Assembly: GCA_947168665.1 (NCBI GenBank)
Contig: CAMVMX010000012.1
Location: forward strand, 1 to 64,000
Direction of reading: 5' to 3'
Length of the DNA stretch: 64,000 bases
Source of the DNA: an uncultured Bacteroidales bacterium
GTDB taxonomy: Bacteria > Bacteroidota > Bacteroidia > Bacteroidales > P3
A program made the position numbers and the translations under genes. Below the pieces are notes generated by a model that saw nothing but the letters and a program-made list of their open reading frames with translations, did no database searches and was not told where the DNA came from. Of the stretch, positions 16,567 through 26,640 are shown one piece after another. Position 1 is the first letter of the stretch, and each line of letters starts with the position of its first letter.

Positions 16567-18609
16567 ATGCAAGTTTTTTTCGACTATCCCTGGTATTGTG
16601 TGCCGCTTTGTCTGCTGGCAGGCGCGGCCTATAGTGCCGGGCTGTATTGGCTGGGACGCGGGCGCGGCATGGCGAAAAGCAAACCAGCCATAATATTGTC
16701 GGTGGTGAGGTTCGTGACGGTGTCGGTGCTGGCTTTTCTGCTGCTGGGGCCAGTGGTGAAGCGCAAGGTGAACCGCCATGAACGCCCGCTGGTTGTGGTG
16801 ACACGCGACGTGAGCGGCTCTATCTCCGCAGCCGAGCGGAGTATGCCCGAAGGACTGGAGGCCCTGGAGAAGCAATATGATGTGGTGTACGACTCGTTTG
16901 GCGCAGGGAGTACCAATATTGCGGCCGCCCTGACGGACATCGCAGACCGATATGCCGGGCGCAATCTGGGTGCGGTGGTACTGGTAAGCGACGGCATCCA
17001 CAACCAAGGCCCTAACCCCGAAGCGGCCGCCACGGCACTCAGTACGCCAATCTATACCATAGCCCTGGGCGACACCACACCCAAACGCGACGCGTGGGTG
17101 GCCAACGTGCGTTGCAACCGCACCGCCTATGCGGGCAGCCAGCTGCCTATGGAGGTGACTGTGCGCGCCTCGCAGCTGCAAGGCCACCGCGCCACACTCA
17201 GCGTCAGCCAAGGCGGGAGAACCCTTGCTACCCAGCCCGTCACATACGAAACCGGCACCTTTGCCCAGACTCTCCCCTTTTCCATCAACCTCGACAAGGC
17301 AGGGCTGCAGACTTTCAGCCTCACCCTTTCGGCCTCGCCTGGCGAGGTGACAACTGACAACAACAGCCGCACCGTGACAGTCGAAGTACTGGAGGGACGA
17401 CGGCGCGTGGCCGTCGTGGCTCCAGCCGCACACCCCGACCTCGGAGCCCTCAAACAGAGCATCGAGGCCAACCCCAACTACCAGGTCCAGCTGGCTGTGG
17501 GCACACAGGGGGTGGCCCAATGGAAATCTGACACGTTGCAAAAGTTCGACATGGTCATACTGCACAACCTGCCCTGCGACGACGGCTGGCTGCGGTGGAT
17601 AAAAGGGCTGCCGCAGGGTCTTCCCCGCCTGTACATAGTGGGTGCCCGAACCGACTTGGGCCGTTTCAACTCGTTGCACAGCGGATTAGAGATTACGGCA
17701 AAGAAATCGCTCGCCGAGCAGGTGACCGCCTCTCCCAACGGAGGGTTTACCCTTTTCTCACTCCCTACAGACATCGCCAACCGCCTGGCCAGTATGCCTC
17801 CCCTTTCGGCTCCTTTCGGCTCCTACCGCACCGCAGCGGGAGTGCAGAGCCTTTTCTATGCCACCGTAGGGGGACAGGCCACCGACCGGCCGCTACTGGC
17901 CTTCGGCAGCCAAGAGGGAACCCGTTGTGCCTTCGTCTGCGGCGAAGGACTTTGGCGTTGGCGGCTGCACAGCTACCTGATGACAGGCAGCCATGACGAT
18001 TTCGACCAACTTGTGGAAAAGATGGTTGTCTACACCGCTACCCAGTCGCGCCGCGACCGGCTGCATGTCAATGCCGAGCGCATCTACCGCCAGGACGAAC
18101 CCGTGACACTCCATGCCGAATTCTACGACGACAACTGGCAGCCCACCAACAGCCCAGCCGTAACCTGCACACTGACGGTGAGCGATGCCGGGCACACCAC
18201 CTCGACCTCAACCTACGATTTCCACCCTTCCGGCACGGGCTACACCCTGCCCCTCGGCACTCTGGCCCCCGGACGCTACCAGTTGCAAGCCACCACAAAC
18301 TTCGGCGGAAAGGTCTACTCATGGACCGGCTCATTCGTGGTGGAGGCCTACGACCTTGAGCATCTCAACCTCGTGGCCAACCACACGCTGCTCAACACCA
18401 TCAGCCAAACAACCGGAGGCGCAATGCTTGCACCATCCCAAGCCAGCCAACTGGCAGAGTTGCTCGCGGGCAGGAAAGATTTGAAAGAGATACTCTACAG
18501 CCACACCCGCTACACTCCCCTCGTTTCGCTGCCCTGGCTGCTGGTGCTGATTATCCTCCTGCTGGCCATCGAATGGGCCGGACGCAAATACTTCGCCGAC
18601 AACATATAG
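16567..18609 (+). CDS. Membrane-anchored vWA-like protein of unknown function
   Basis: 680 residues from ATG 16567. Two transmembrane helices lie at the N-terminus (about 5-25 and 38-60) and one near the C-terminus (about 648-668). Between them is a vWA-like fold with a MIDAS-type DVSGSIS, a later AGSTNIAAAL and VLVSDGIHNQG (about 78-155), a beta-sandwich region, and a segment resembling the class I glutamine amidotransferase-like domain often found in such proteins. This architecture resembles the large BatA/BatB-like membrane proteins of Bacteroidota, whose job is poorly known. No catalytic Cys-His pair is evident. Its own promoter lies 27 bp upstream. The flippase gene follows after 67 bp. 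Confidence 0.7.
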   Translation: MQVFFDYPWYCVPLCLLAGAAYSAGLYWLGRGRGMAKSKPAIILSVVRFVTVSVLAFLLLGPVVKRKVNRHERPLVVVTRDVSGSISAAERSMPEGLEALEKQYDVVYDSFGAGSTNIAAALTDIADRYAGRNLGAVVLVSDGIHNQGPNPEAAATALSTPIYTIALGDTTPKRDAWVANVRCNRTAYAGSQLPMEVTVRASQLQGHRATLSVSQGGRTLATQPVTYETGTFAQTLPFSINLDKAGLQTFSLTLSASPGEVTTDNNSRTVTVEVLEGRRRVAVVAPAAHPDLGALKQSIEANPNYQVQLAVGTQGVAQWKSDTLQKFDMVILHNLPCDDGWLRWIKGLPQGLPRLYIVGARTDLGRFNSLHSGLEITAKKSLAEQVTASPNGGFTLFSLPTDIANRLASMPPLSAPFGSYRTAAGVQSLFYATVGGQATDRPLLAFGSQEGTRCAFVCGEGLWRWRLHSYLMTGSHDDFDQLVEKMVVYTATQSRRDRLHVNAERIYRQDEPVTLHAEFYDDNWQPTNSPAVTCTLTVSDAGHTTSTSTYDFHPSGTGYTLPLGTLAPGRYQLQATTNFGGKVYSWTGSFVVEAYDLEHLNLVANHTLLNTISQTTGGAMLAPSQASQLAELLAGRKDLKEILYSHTRYTPLVSLPWLLVLIILLLAIEWAGRKYFADNI

Positions 18610-18676
18610 CCACCACCGCATGTTGCACCAGTACACTCACCTCCCCCCATTAACCAACTAACACCTATTCACCCTG

Positions 18677-19948
18677 ATGGCCACCCGCTTCATCAAAAAC
18701 TCCGGCACCCTCCTTACGGGCAACATCATTGCCCAAGGGCTTGCCTTTGCAGCCTACACTGTGCTGTTGCGGCTTTTCACCCCCGACGACTTCGGCCTCT
18801 GCAACGTATTCTTCAGCTACACCGAAGTCCTCATCATCCTCTCCACCTGCAAATACGAGATGGCCATCGTCATAGCCGACACCGACCGCGAAGCCTCGGA
18901 CCTGGCACGCCTCTCCTTCCGGATCAATACACTGCTGTCGCTGTTGCTGGCAGCCGTGGCGGCCACGATGGCCCTCACTGGCCTGACGGTATCCAAACTG
19001 CCGCCGGCGTTGCTACTGCTCATCCCCCTGCTTGTCTATTTCACCGGCACCTACCGCGTCTACGTGTTCCTCTGCAACCGCCACAAAGATTACAACCCAC
19101 TGGCTGCGGGCGAGGTTGTATCCGTCGGCGCAGCCACCGCCACACGCATCTTCTTCGGCCTGCTGGCTCCCGTCGTGAACCTCTTCCACACTGTCGGCCT
19201 TCCCCTCGGCTCAGTGCTGGGCAAGATGGGCGGCCACCTCTACCTGCGCCACATCGCATGCCACAAACGGGGCTTCTACCAGCCCACACAGACCCCTCTG
19301 CGCCCCCTGGCCCGCAAATACATCAACTTTGCCTGCTACGTCATGCCGCGCGAACTTGTCAGCAGTTTCTCCTCCAACCTTCCCCTCATGTGGCTGAGTA
19401 TCCATTTCGACAAACCTCTCCTTGGTCTTTTCTCCCTGGCCCTCACCTTCACCCAACGCCCGGTCGGTGTACTGGCCAACACCTTCGAGAAAGTTCTCTA
19501 CCAAAACATTGCCGCCAAGGTGCAGCAGCGCCTCGCCCTGCGGCGCGATGTGAGGCGTTTTGTCCTCCTGCTCGGAGGTGGCATCCTGGTGGGCGGCCCC
19601 CTCATCTTCCTCTATGCCGAACCCCTTTTCGTACTCCTTTTCGGCAGCCAGTGGGTCGGCACAGGCTACTATGTGCGCTGCCTCATGCCGTGGATGTCCC
19701 TCCTCGTGGTCTGCAACTCCCTCTCCTTTATCGGCAACATCTTCAGCACCCAGCGTGTCGACTTCATCCTGCAAGTCATCCAACTGCTGCTCCGTGCCGC
19801 CGCCCTCTTTGTCGGCATCCGGCTGGCCGACTTCGAACTGGCCATCCTCCTCTTCGCCGCCGTGAGTGCCGCCAGTGCCGCCGTGCAGCTGGGCTGGTAC
19901 CTCTTCCAAATTTACCGCTACGACCGCAGGCTGCTGCGCGGCATTTGA
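18677..19948 (+). CDS. Polysaccharide/lipopolysaccharide flippase (Wzx-like)
   Basis: 423 residues with about twelve hydrophobic helices and the N-terminal pattern of polysaccharide flippases (KNSGTLLTGNIIAQGLAFAAYTVLLRLFTPDDFGL, residues 6 to about 40). Such MOP-superfamily proteins move lipid-linked oligosaccharide units across the inner membrane. The GT2 glycosyltransferase 3 kb away could belong to the same surface-polysaccharide function, but no complete O-antigen or capsule cluster is present. The C-terminal loop is basic (YRYDRRLLRG). Start ATG 18677; no Shine-Dalgarno site. Confidence 0.85.
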   Translation: MATRFIKNSGTLLTGNIIAQGLAFAAYTVLLRLFTPDDFGLCNVFFSYTEVLIILSTCKYEMAIVIADTDREASDLARLSFRINTLLSLLLAAVAATMALTGLTVSKLPPALLLLIPLLVYFTGTYRVYVFLCNRHKDYNPLAAGEVVSVGAATATRIFFGLLAPVVNLFHTVGLPLGSVLGKMGGHLYLRHIACHKRGFYQPTQTPLRPLARKYINFACYVMPRELVSSFSSNLPLMWLSIHFDKPLLGLFSLALTFTQRPVGVLANTFEKVLYQNIAAKVQQRLALRRDVRRFVLLLGGGILVGGPLIFLYAEPLFVLLFGSQWVGTGYYVRCLMPWMSLLVVCNSLSFIGNIFSTQRVDFILQVIQLLLRAAALFVGIRLADFELAILLFAAVSAASAAVQLGWYLFQIYRYDRRLLRGI

Positions 19949-20018
19949 TTGCGCCATGCCGCAAACAGCCAGCCCCGGAATTAAACGTCAAAAATATCAC
20001 TTTAACCCACCACCCGCC

Positions 20019-22703
20019 ATGAACCGCCTCTATGCTCTCATCCTAATGGCACTCCTGCTGCCGGGCAGCGCCGCCGCACAGCAACCCCGTCCCGATGCCA
20101 CCCGGCCTTTCGTCCGATGGTGGTGGAACGGCAACAAGATTGAAAAAGCCGAAATCATACGCGAACTCCAGTTGCTGCACGATGCCGGTATTGGCGGTGT
20201 CGAAATCAACCCCATTGAATTTCCCGCCAAGCGGTGCGACTCGCTGGGCATTCCCTCGCTCACTCTGCTCAGCGACGAGTGGCTGGACATGCTCCACACC
20301 GCCCTGAGCCACGCCAAGCGGCTGGACATGCAGTGCGACCTCCTTGTGGGGTCTGGATGGCCTTTCGGGGCAGAAGACCTCCCCATGCATCAGCGCGCCC
20401 AAGTGATGCTCACCTACGCCGCACCCCTCACCGGCGAAGTGCTGACCGTAGACCAACTCTTCCGCGCAGTCGACCCACAAGTGACTGTCCCCAACGGCGA
20501 GCGGCAATTCGAGCTGGTGGCCCTTTGGGTGGTCCCAGACTCTATCACCAGCATTGAAGAGATGGAAGCACTGCCACTGCCCCAAGGCGACACACTTAAT
20601 CCGTCCCGCAACAGCGGGATGCTCTACGCTCTAATCCTATGCCGCTCCTTTGCCAGCGTCATCAACGGAGCCCCGGGCGCTTCGGGACCAATAGTGGACC
20701 ACCTGAATGCCCAAGCGGTACGCAGCTACCTGGAACGGGTGCGGCACGCCCTCGAAAGCCACCTCGGCCCCATGCGAAACTGGATCAGAGCCTATTTTGC
20801 CGACAGCATGGAGCTGGAGGGGAGCAACTGGACCGACGACTTTGCCCAAGAGTTCCGTCGGCGTCGGGGCTACGACCTCATGCCCTGGCTCCCCCTCACC
20901 ATGTTCAAAACCGGGCGCCTGGGCGAAGTTGTGGACTACCACTACGGCTCCCGCCTGTCGCCCACGATGAAGTGGGCCGTAGCGCGTGCGCGCCATGACT
21001 TCGAACTCACCAAAGCCGAACTGCTGCACGAGCGCTACACACTCACCTTTATCGACTGGTGCCACGCGCAGGGGGTGAAAGCCCGCTCCCAAGCCTACGG
21101 GCGCGGCTTCTTCCCCCTCGAAAGCTCCCTCCCCTACGACATACCCGAAGGCGAAAGCTGGACCACCAACTACCTGCGCCACCGCATAGGCGAAGAGATG
21201 CCCGACAGCGACTACCGCCGCGGCCGCGCCTACACCATGATTAACAAGGTGGTCTCTTCAGCCGCCCACCAAAGTGGCCGCCGCCTTGTCAGCGCCGAGG
21301 AGATGACCAACACTTACCGCCTGTTCGAAACCACCCTCGAACTGCTCAAACTGGGCAGCGACATGAGCGCCATCAGCGGCACCACCCACTCCGTGTGGCA
21401 CGGCTTCAACTACTCACCGCCCGCTGCCGGATTTCCCGGCTGGGTACAGTACGGGAGCTACCTCAACGAGCAGAACTCTTGGTGGCCCTATTTCCACCTT
21501 CTCAACGAATACCGCAGCCGCACCAGCGCCATCCTCCAGCAGGCCGACATGCAGACTTCCATTGCCATCCTCCTGCCTTACGACAGCCTCTGGGCACAAT
21601 ACGGCGTGCAGACCGAACCCTTCCCCAACTACCCCAAAGGCAGCCCCTACGACATCCCCTTCCTGCTGTGGGAGGCAGTGCACAAAAACGGGGGCAATTG
21701 CGACTTCGTCACCCGCCGCCAGCTCGACTCGGCATCTGTCCGCGACGGCAAACTCATCGTAGGCTGCAGGAGCTATTCCGCGCTGCTCGCCACTCCGCCC
21801 GACACGTGCACCCCCCTCTTCAAGTCTCTCCACCCGGGGCTCACCGTCGTCGCCGTACCCGACCTCCCCGACCGCAATTACCTCGGCTGGTACCGCGTAG
21901 CCGGGCGGGAACTCAACCTCCCCCATGCCGTGACTATCGCCGAGCCTGACCCCTATCTGCTGCAGAACCATTACCGCAACGACCGCGGCGACGATATCTT
22001 CTTTTTCGTCAACGCCTGCCTCCGCTGCGCCGTCGGCTCGACCATCACCTTCCCGGGCGCGATCCACCAAGGGCGCACGGCATGGGTCTACAATGCCGCC
22101 ACGGACCAGAAACAGCCCCTCCAGCTGGCGGACGGCTCCTGCTGGCTCTACCTTCCGCCCGCCGAAAGCCTTTTCATCCTTTTCGAAAACTCCGACTCCG
22201 ACACCTCAGACCATTCCACCGCGTGGAACCCACCCTACTACGAAGGCATGGACTACCACCCCCTGCAGACCGAATGGCACCTCACACTCAAACATGCCAT
22301 AGAGGGATGGACCCGCGACACTGTCATGACGCGTCTGTGCGACCTCCGCGAAACCCAGTTTAAAGACTTCGCCGGCACCCTCGTCTACACCGCCCATGTG
22401 CCTTACGACAGTCTCGGCCCCGACCCAATCATCGACCTCGGCGGGGTCTACGACATTTGCGAACTGAGGGTCAACGGCACCAGCTGTGGTGTCAAATGGT
22501 ATGGGCAGAGGGTGTACGACAACGTCGGGCCGCTGCTGCGCCCAGGCGTCAACACGATTGAGGTCAGGGTGACGACCACTCTGAACAATTATGTCCACTC
22601 GCTGACCGACGACAGGGTGGTCCAGCATTTCGTCCTGAAGCGCAAAGTCCCCACCACTCCCGCGGGGCTTGTAGGAGCTGAGGGGCATATTGCCCTCTTT
22701 TGA
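20019..22703 (+). CDS. Secreted glycoside hydrolase, GH106-like
   Basis: 894 residues from ATG 20019, which begins a signal peptide ending in SAAAQQ; 51 upstream in-frame codons are discarded. The N-terminal RPFVRWWWNGN and LHDAGIGGVEINPIEF (about residues 30-65) match the start of GH106 alpha-L-rhamnosidases and their relatives. The C-terminal 130 residues form a GH2-like sugar-binding beta-sandwich (ELRVNGTSCGVKWYGQRVYDN and RPGVNTIEVRVTTTLNN). Likely periplasmic or outer-membrane hydrolysis of rhamnose-containing plant polysaccharide, together with the GH29/GH28 protein at 5.3 kb. Substrate is inferred from family only. Starts 70 bp after the flippase and converges with the GT2 gene. Confidence 0.75.
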   Translation: MNRLYALILMALLLPGSAAAQQPRPDATRPFVRWWWNGNKIEKAEIIRELQLLHDAGIGGVEINPIEFPAKRCDSLGIPSLTLLSDEWLDMLHTALSHAKRLDMQCDLLVGSGWPFGAEDLPMHQRAQVMLTYAAPLTGEVLTVDQLFRAVDPQVTVPNGERQFELVALWVVPDSITSIEEMEALPLPQGDTLNPSRNSGMLYALILCRSFASVINGAPGASGPIVDHLNAQAVRSYLERVRHALESHLGPMRNWIRAYFADSMELEGSNWTDDFAQEFRRRRGYDLMPWLPLTMFKTGRLGEVVDYHYGSRLSPTMKWAVARARHDFELTKAELLHERYTLTFIDWCHAQGVKARSQAYGRGFFPLESSLPYDIPEGESWTTNYLRHRIGEEMPDSDYRRGRAYTMINKVVSSAAHQSGRRLVSAEEMTNTYRLFETTLELLKLGSDMSAISGTTHSVWHGFNYSPPAAGFPGWVQYGSYLNEQNSWWPYFHLLNEYRSRTSAILQQADMQTSIAILLPYDSLWAQYGVQTEPFPNYPKGSPYDIPFLLWEAVHKNGGNCDFVTRRQLDSASVRDGKLIVGCRSYSALLATPPDTCTPLFKSLHPGLTVVAVPDLPDRNYLGWYRVAGRELNLPHAVTIAEPDPYLLQNHYRNDRGDDIFFFVNACLRCAVGSTITFPGAIHQGRTAWVYNAATDQKQPLQLADGSCWLYLPPAESLFILFENSDSDTSDHSTAWNPPYYEGMDYHPLQTEWHLTLKHAIEGWTRDTVMTRLCDLRETQFKDFAGTLVYTAHVPYDSLGPDPIIDLGGVYDICELRVNGTSCGVKWYGQRVYDNVGPLLRPGVNTIEVRVTTTLNNYVHSLTDDRVVQHFVLKRKVPTTPAGLVGAEGHIALF

Positions 22704-22722
22704 GAGGTGCCCTGCCGATACC

Positions 22723-23793
22723 TCAACGCGATTTGAGCCGCTTGTAAAAATCCCTCACGCTGCGGACTATGTAGAAGGGAAGCGGCCGGTTGGCATAGAA
22801 ATATTTGTCCATCAACCGGCTGAAAATACTCTTGGGATTTTCGCACAGCTGCATCCGGCAGTTTCGGGCGCATTCGCGGACTTCCGGCAGGGCCATCATC
22901 CGGGCCACATATTTGTACTGACTCCAGCATCCCAGGCCCGAATGCTTGTAGTACTCCCTCCGCGTCAACCCATAGGCGACGGCGGTCAACAGCTGCTCCC
23001 TGTAGATTCCGACCAGTTTGTCGTTGTCCCCCACCCAGTCCCGACAGAGGGCCATCCGGCGGTTGTAAAGCATCAACGTGTAGTCCATCCCGTTGGCCCT
23101 GAACGATGTTGAGGTGTTCCCCTTGGGATAGAAAATGTAATGGTAAAAAACCTCGGACAGGAGGCAAGCCTTCGTCACATGGGGCAGCAGCGCGAGCAGA
23201 AAAATCTCATCCTCGTGCATCGGGATATGCTCAAACCTAATGCCTTGGGCAAACATCCGCCGCAAGAAGGGAAGACTGAAAAATTTCATGGGCAAAAAGC
23301 CAAAGCCATATTCCAACCCGGCCAGCTGGTTGCAGTAGTACGCTTTCAACTCCTCATTCGTATTCAAATCTATGGGATTGTGACGGACGACGTCTTTGGT
23401 GCCTGCCGCCACATTCTCCACCATAAAACCGAAGCAGGCCATATCGAAGCCTCCCCGCTCCATGGCCGCCACATTCCGCTCCAGCAAATCAGGTTCCACC
23501 CAGTCGTCAATGTCGCAAAAATAGAAATAGTCGCCTTTGGCATTCTCCACCAGCACATTCCTCATGGCGCCCACGCCCTGGTGCTGGCAATGCAACACCC
23601 TCACCCGCTCATTCCCGGCCGCAATCTCGTCACACAACGATGCCGTAGAGTCTGTCGACCCATCGTCGGCCAATAGAATCTCGAAATTGCTGTAAGTCTG
23701 GCTCAGCAACGAGTCCAACCCCGAAGGCAGGAACCGCTCGGCATTATAAACTGGTATGCCGACTGTAACTAACGGTAAATCATTCATAATCAT
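22723..23793 (-). CDS. Family 2 glycosyltransferase
   Basis: 356 residues. A GT-A fold is clear at the N-terminus: VTVGIPVYNAERFLPSGLDSLL, then LADDGSTDST (nucleotide binding) and CDIDDW, the metal-binding DXD-type motif at about residues 91-96. The C-terminal half is basic (KYFYANRPLPFYIVRSVRDFYKRLKSR, last 27 residues), suggesting membrane association. It probably adds a sugar to a surface polysaccharide; donor and acceptor unknown. Start ATG 23793 or the in-frame ATG at 23787. The stop lies 20 bp from that of the GH106-like gene. Confidence 0.85.
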   Translation of the reverse strand: MIMNDLPLVTVGIPVYNAERFLPSGLDSLLSQTYSNFEILLADDGSTDSTASLCDEIAAGNERVRVLHCQHQGVGAMRNVLVENAKGDYFYFCDIDDWVEPDLLERNVAAMERGGFDMACFGFMVENVAAGTKDVVRHNPIDLNTNEELKAYYCNQLAGLEYGFGFLPMKFFSLPFLRRMFAQGIRFEHIPMHEDEIFLLALLPHVTKACLLSEVFYHYIFYPKGNTSTSFRANGMDYTLMLYNRRMALCRDWVGDNDKLVGIYREQLLTAVAYGLTRREYYKHSGLGCWSQYKYVARMMALPEVRECARNCRMQLCENPKSIFSRLMDKYFYANRPLPFYIVRSVRDFYKRLKSR

Positions 23794-24185
23794 AACTCAA
23801 TTAAATAGACCCGGCACTGCTGCGCATGGCCGTACCGAAATGCAAAAATACGATTTTTCACAAATATAGATTTAATAAAAAAACGCGCTGGCGCACTGCC
23901 GCATCAACAACTAGTTGGAACCAAGCGCACTGCACGCTCCGGCACCGTTCACACCGAATCTGTTTTACCATATCCCCGGCGCCATCGCTCCCCATCTCGG
24001 ACCAGCCGGCCCCGTCCTTTCCGCTGCGCTGCAAGTCCGCTCGACAAACGCCATATATCCAACCCACACACGGCACATGTCTGGCGCCCACAGGTTGATG
24101 TATAATGGGAATGTCGCAAAAATGGAATCTTACGATCGGGGGAAGAGCGGAATGAAGCCGGCTGCCGGGCATGGGGGCGGTGCCG
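23794..24185. promoter_or_regulatory. Gene-free 392 bp with a -7 box for the GT2 gene
   Basis: TATTTTTG on the minus strand at 23843-23850 fits TAnnTTTG and lies 50 bp before the GT2 start. The rest is GC-rich with no ORF of coding character, tRNA or convincing hairpin. It separates GT2 from the end of nadK. No terminator for nadK is visible. Confidence 0.5.
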
Positions 24186-25007
24186 TCACAGCTGGGGGGC
24201 AGCGGGGCCGCCCCAGCCCAGTTTTTGCTGGATGGCGCTGAAGAAACTCTGGCTGCCCAGGCGGACAAGACGGATGGAGAATCGCTCGCGCGAGAGGTTG
24301 ACTTGGGTTCCATGTGGCAGAGGCTGCCGCCGGGAGTCGATGCCGAGGCTGAACTGCCCGGGCTGGCTGTGGGTGACCAGCCGCAAGAGGGCACTGTCGG
24401 GCACGATGATGGGGCGGAGGGTGAGGTTGTGGACACCGATGGGGGTGATGACGAGGCATCCGCTGTCGGGGGTAAGGATGGGGCCTCCGCAACTGAGGGA
24501 GTAGGCCGTGGAGCCGGTGGGTGTGGCCACGATGATGCCGTCGCCGCTGTAGGTGGCAACCCGGTCGGCCCCGACGTAGAGGTCGGTGTGGAGCAGGGGC
24601 TGGTCGACAAAACGGTGCAGGTAGACCTCGTTGAGCACAAAGGTTGAGAGGCTGCCGCCGGGGTGGTTTGCCTCAACGTGGAGCAGAGTCCGGGGCTCGA
24701 GGGTGTAGTTGCCCGCCATGAGGTCGGACACAAGGCTGTCGAGGCTGTCGCGCCCGGCGGCGGTGAGGAATCCAAGATGGCCGAAGTTGACCCCAAGCAC
24801 AGGTATGTCGTGTTGGGCTATGAGGTGGACCGAGCTGAGGAGGGTCCCGTCGCCTCCGATTGACAGAAGGAAGTCGAGCGGACAGGCGGGCAGGCAGTCG
24901 CGGACGATGTGGGTGGCGACACCGCGGGCGTTGAGGAGGGTTATGAGACGGTCGAGGCGAGGCTGGTTTTCGGGGTCGATATGGCGGATGTAGAGTGCTA
25001 TGTTCAT
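24186..25007 (-). CDS. nadK: NAD kinase
   Basis: 273 residues. It phosphorylates NAD to NADP in the cytoplasm. The diagnostic motifs are present: SIGGDGTLL (about residues 49-57, with the catalytic Asp), VLGVNFGHLGFL, FVLNEVYLH, and the glycine-rich TPTGSTAYSLSCGGPI. It begins 41 bp after the T9SS type B protein and is the last gene of the minus-strand run that starts at nadA, so this cluster holds both an early and a late NAD(P) enzyme. Confidence 0.95.
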   Translation of the reverse strand: MNIALYIRHIDPENQPRLDRLITLLNARGVATHIVRDCLPACPLDFLLSIGGDGTLLSSVHLIAQHDIPVLGVNFGHLGFLTAAGRDSLDSLVSDLMAGNYTLEPRTLLHVEANHPGGSLSTFVLNEVYLHRFVDQPLLHTDLYVGADRVATYSGDGIIVATPTGSTAYSLSCGGPILTPDSGCLVITPIGVHNLTLRPIIVPDSALLRLVTHSQPGQFSLGIDSRRQPLPHGTQVNLSRERFSIRLVRLGSQSFFSAIQQKLGWGGPAAPQL

Positions 25008-25047
25008 GGTGCTGTGGGATTGTTTCTTTGTCTGGATGGCTAAGGGT

Positions 25048-26616
25048 TCAACGCAGCAGGGTTACCGCGCCAGTGTAGGTTTTCTTTGTCCCGTCGCTGT
25101 GGCGGCAGGTGATCCGATAGACGTATACTCCTTGGGGCTGGGGCCGGTGCTGGAGGTCGCAGCCGTCCCAGCAGTCGGCAAGGTCGTGTGTGCGGAACAG
25201 GCGATGCCCGTGGCGGTTGTAGATTTCGAAACAGTAGTCCTGCGACAGGGGCGAGGGGAATGTGGGACAGAGGCGGCCAAGGTCGGGGTCGCCGGCTTTG
25301 ATGATGTTGGGAATCCATGCGTCTGGCTCGACAGCGGGCGGGATGAGCACAACGACGGTGTCGGAAGTCGTATGGCGCTGTGCGCAACGGTCGGGCACGG
25401 CAAGCCGATAGGAGTAGGCGGGGACGGCGTGTGTGAGGTCACGGTCGGTATAGGAGAATATCTGTTGGGGGTCGGCGGAGGCCGCGGGGTAGAGGGTGGC
25501 AAGAGGCTCAAAGGGCGACCAATGATAGTCCTGAAGGCCGTTTTGCTGCGCCACTGCGGCGGAGCGCATAAGGAGGCAGCTGTCGGCAGGGTAGTCGGGG
25601 TCGATCTGGAGTGAGAGGACGATGGCCGGGAGAGTGTCATCGTAGCGGGCGGCGAGTATGCGTGAGTATAGGGCGGTGTCGGGCTGCGGAAAAGCGAAGT
25701 GGAAAACCATGGAGAGGGCTTCGAGGCTGTCGGGGGTGTTGCGGACTGAGAGGTACGCGCTGACTTGGGAGGTGGAAAGGTCGGCTATGAGTGTGTCGAA
25801 CTGGAAGGGGCCTTGGGGACCAACGGTGTGCTGGAGCCAGGGGCCTCCGCTTCCGAGACGGTAGTGAAGGGTGTAGCGGGCAACACTGTCGGGCATGTTG
25901 ATATAGCGGTTCCAGGTGCAGGAAAGCCTACGCGAGCAGGGGGGCGCGGTGAGGCAGAGGGCGGGGTTGTGGAAGTAGGGGGTGAGGGGGCTGGCCTGAA
26001 GGCAGCTGTCGAAGGCAAGGATGCGAAAACTGTACTGGGCGCAGGAGTCGGGCGAAAGGCTGTCGGGACAGAGGTAAGTGGTGTTGAGACGCCCCCAGAC
26101 GGTGTCGAGCTGGAGACAGGGGGAGCCTGAGCAGATGTAGTAGCCCATCACATCGGTGTCGGGACTGGGATACCAGCTGAGGAGAATCCGCCGCAGGGTG
26201 GTGTCGACACTGCAAAGACGCAAAGCACAGGCCGCGGTGGGGATGTTGTCCTGAAAGAAAAGGCCTGCGGTGTCGGAGGTGAGGAGGGTGTCGGGGAGTT
26301 GGGCATGGACAAGGTAGCTGACCGTATCGGCACAGATGACGCGCCTTAGAGTGTCTACATAGTGAGGGGCGGTGAGGGTGGCTATGGGGACGAAAAATTC
26401 TTGGTCGGGGTAGCGGCGCAGCAGCTGGTAGTGTTCGGCCCCGGCGACGCTGTCCCAGCTGAGACGGCCCACATGGTGGCCCACCACCGCAACATCGCGG
26501 AACAGGAATACGGGGCCCGGCTGCGCCTTAACAGATTGGAGGAAAAGCAGTAAAAGCACGACGAATGCAAGGATTCGGCGGGGAAAGGGGGTGGCGGGAT
26601 GGGAGTACTGCTGCAT
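25048..26616 (-). CDS. T9SS-secreted protein with type B (gliding-motility) sorting domain
   Basis: 522 residues with a signal peptide (RRILAFVVLLLLFLQSVKAQ). The middle consists of fibronectin-like beta-sandwich segments rich in Cys, Asp and Ser (LSWDSVAGAEHYQLLRR; LLSWYPSPDTDVMGYYICSGS). The last 85 or so residues are a gliding-motility-associated C-terminal domain: WIPNI...FEIYNRHGHRLFRT...CWDG...PQGVYVYRITCR...TLLR. This domain sends a protein through the type IX secretion system. Function unknown; probably surface adhesion or an envelope structure. It starts 24 bp after the MsbA-like stop and is probably translated from the same mRNA. Confidence 0.85.
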   Translation of the reverse strand: MQQYSHPATPFPRRILAFVVLLLLFLQSVKAQPGPVFLFRDVAVVGHHVGRLSWDSVAGAEHYQLLRRYPDQEFFVPIATLTAPHYVDTLRRVICADTVSYLVHAQLPDTLLTSDTAGLFFQDNIPTAACALRLCSVDTTLRRILLSWYPSPDTDVMGYYICSGSPCLQLDTVWGRLNTTYLCPDSLSPDSCAQYSFRILAFDSCLQASPLTPYFHNPALCLTAPPCSRRLSCTWNRYINMPDSVARYTLHYRLGSGGPWLQHTVGPQGPFQFDTLIADLSTSQVSAYLSVRNTPDSLEALSMVFHFAFPQPDTALYSRILAARYDDTLPAIVLSLQIDPDYPADSCLLMRSAAVAQQNGLQDYHWSPFEPLATLYPAASADPQQIFSYTDRDLTHAVPAYSYRLAVPDRCAQRHTTSDTVVVLIPPAVEPDAWIPNIIKAGDPDLGRLCPTFPSPLSQDYCFEIYNRHGHRLFRTHDLADCWDGCDLQHRPQPQGVYVYRITCRHSDGTKKTYTGAVTLLR

Positions 26617-26640
26617 AAGGGCGGAATCCAGTTTGGGGGG

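Noticed and set aside
12027..24045. Shared 14-mer TGCAAGTCCGCTCG near 12.03 and 24.03 kb
   Set aside because: A repeat of this length is expected by chance in 64 kb; no longer similarity around it.
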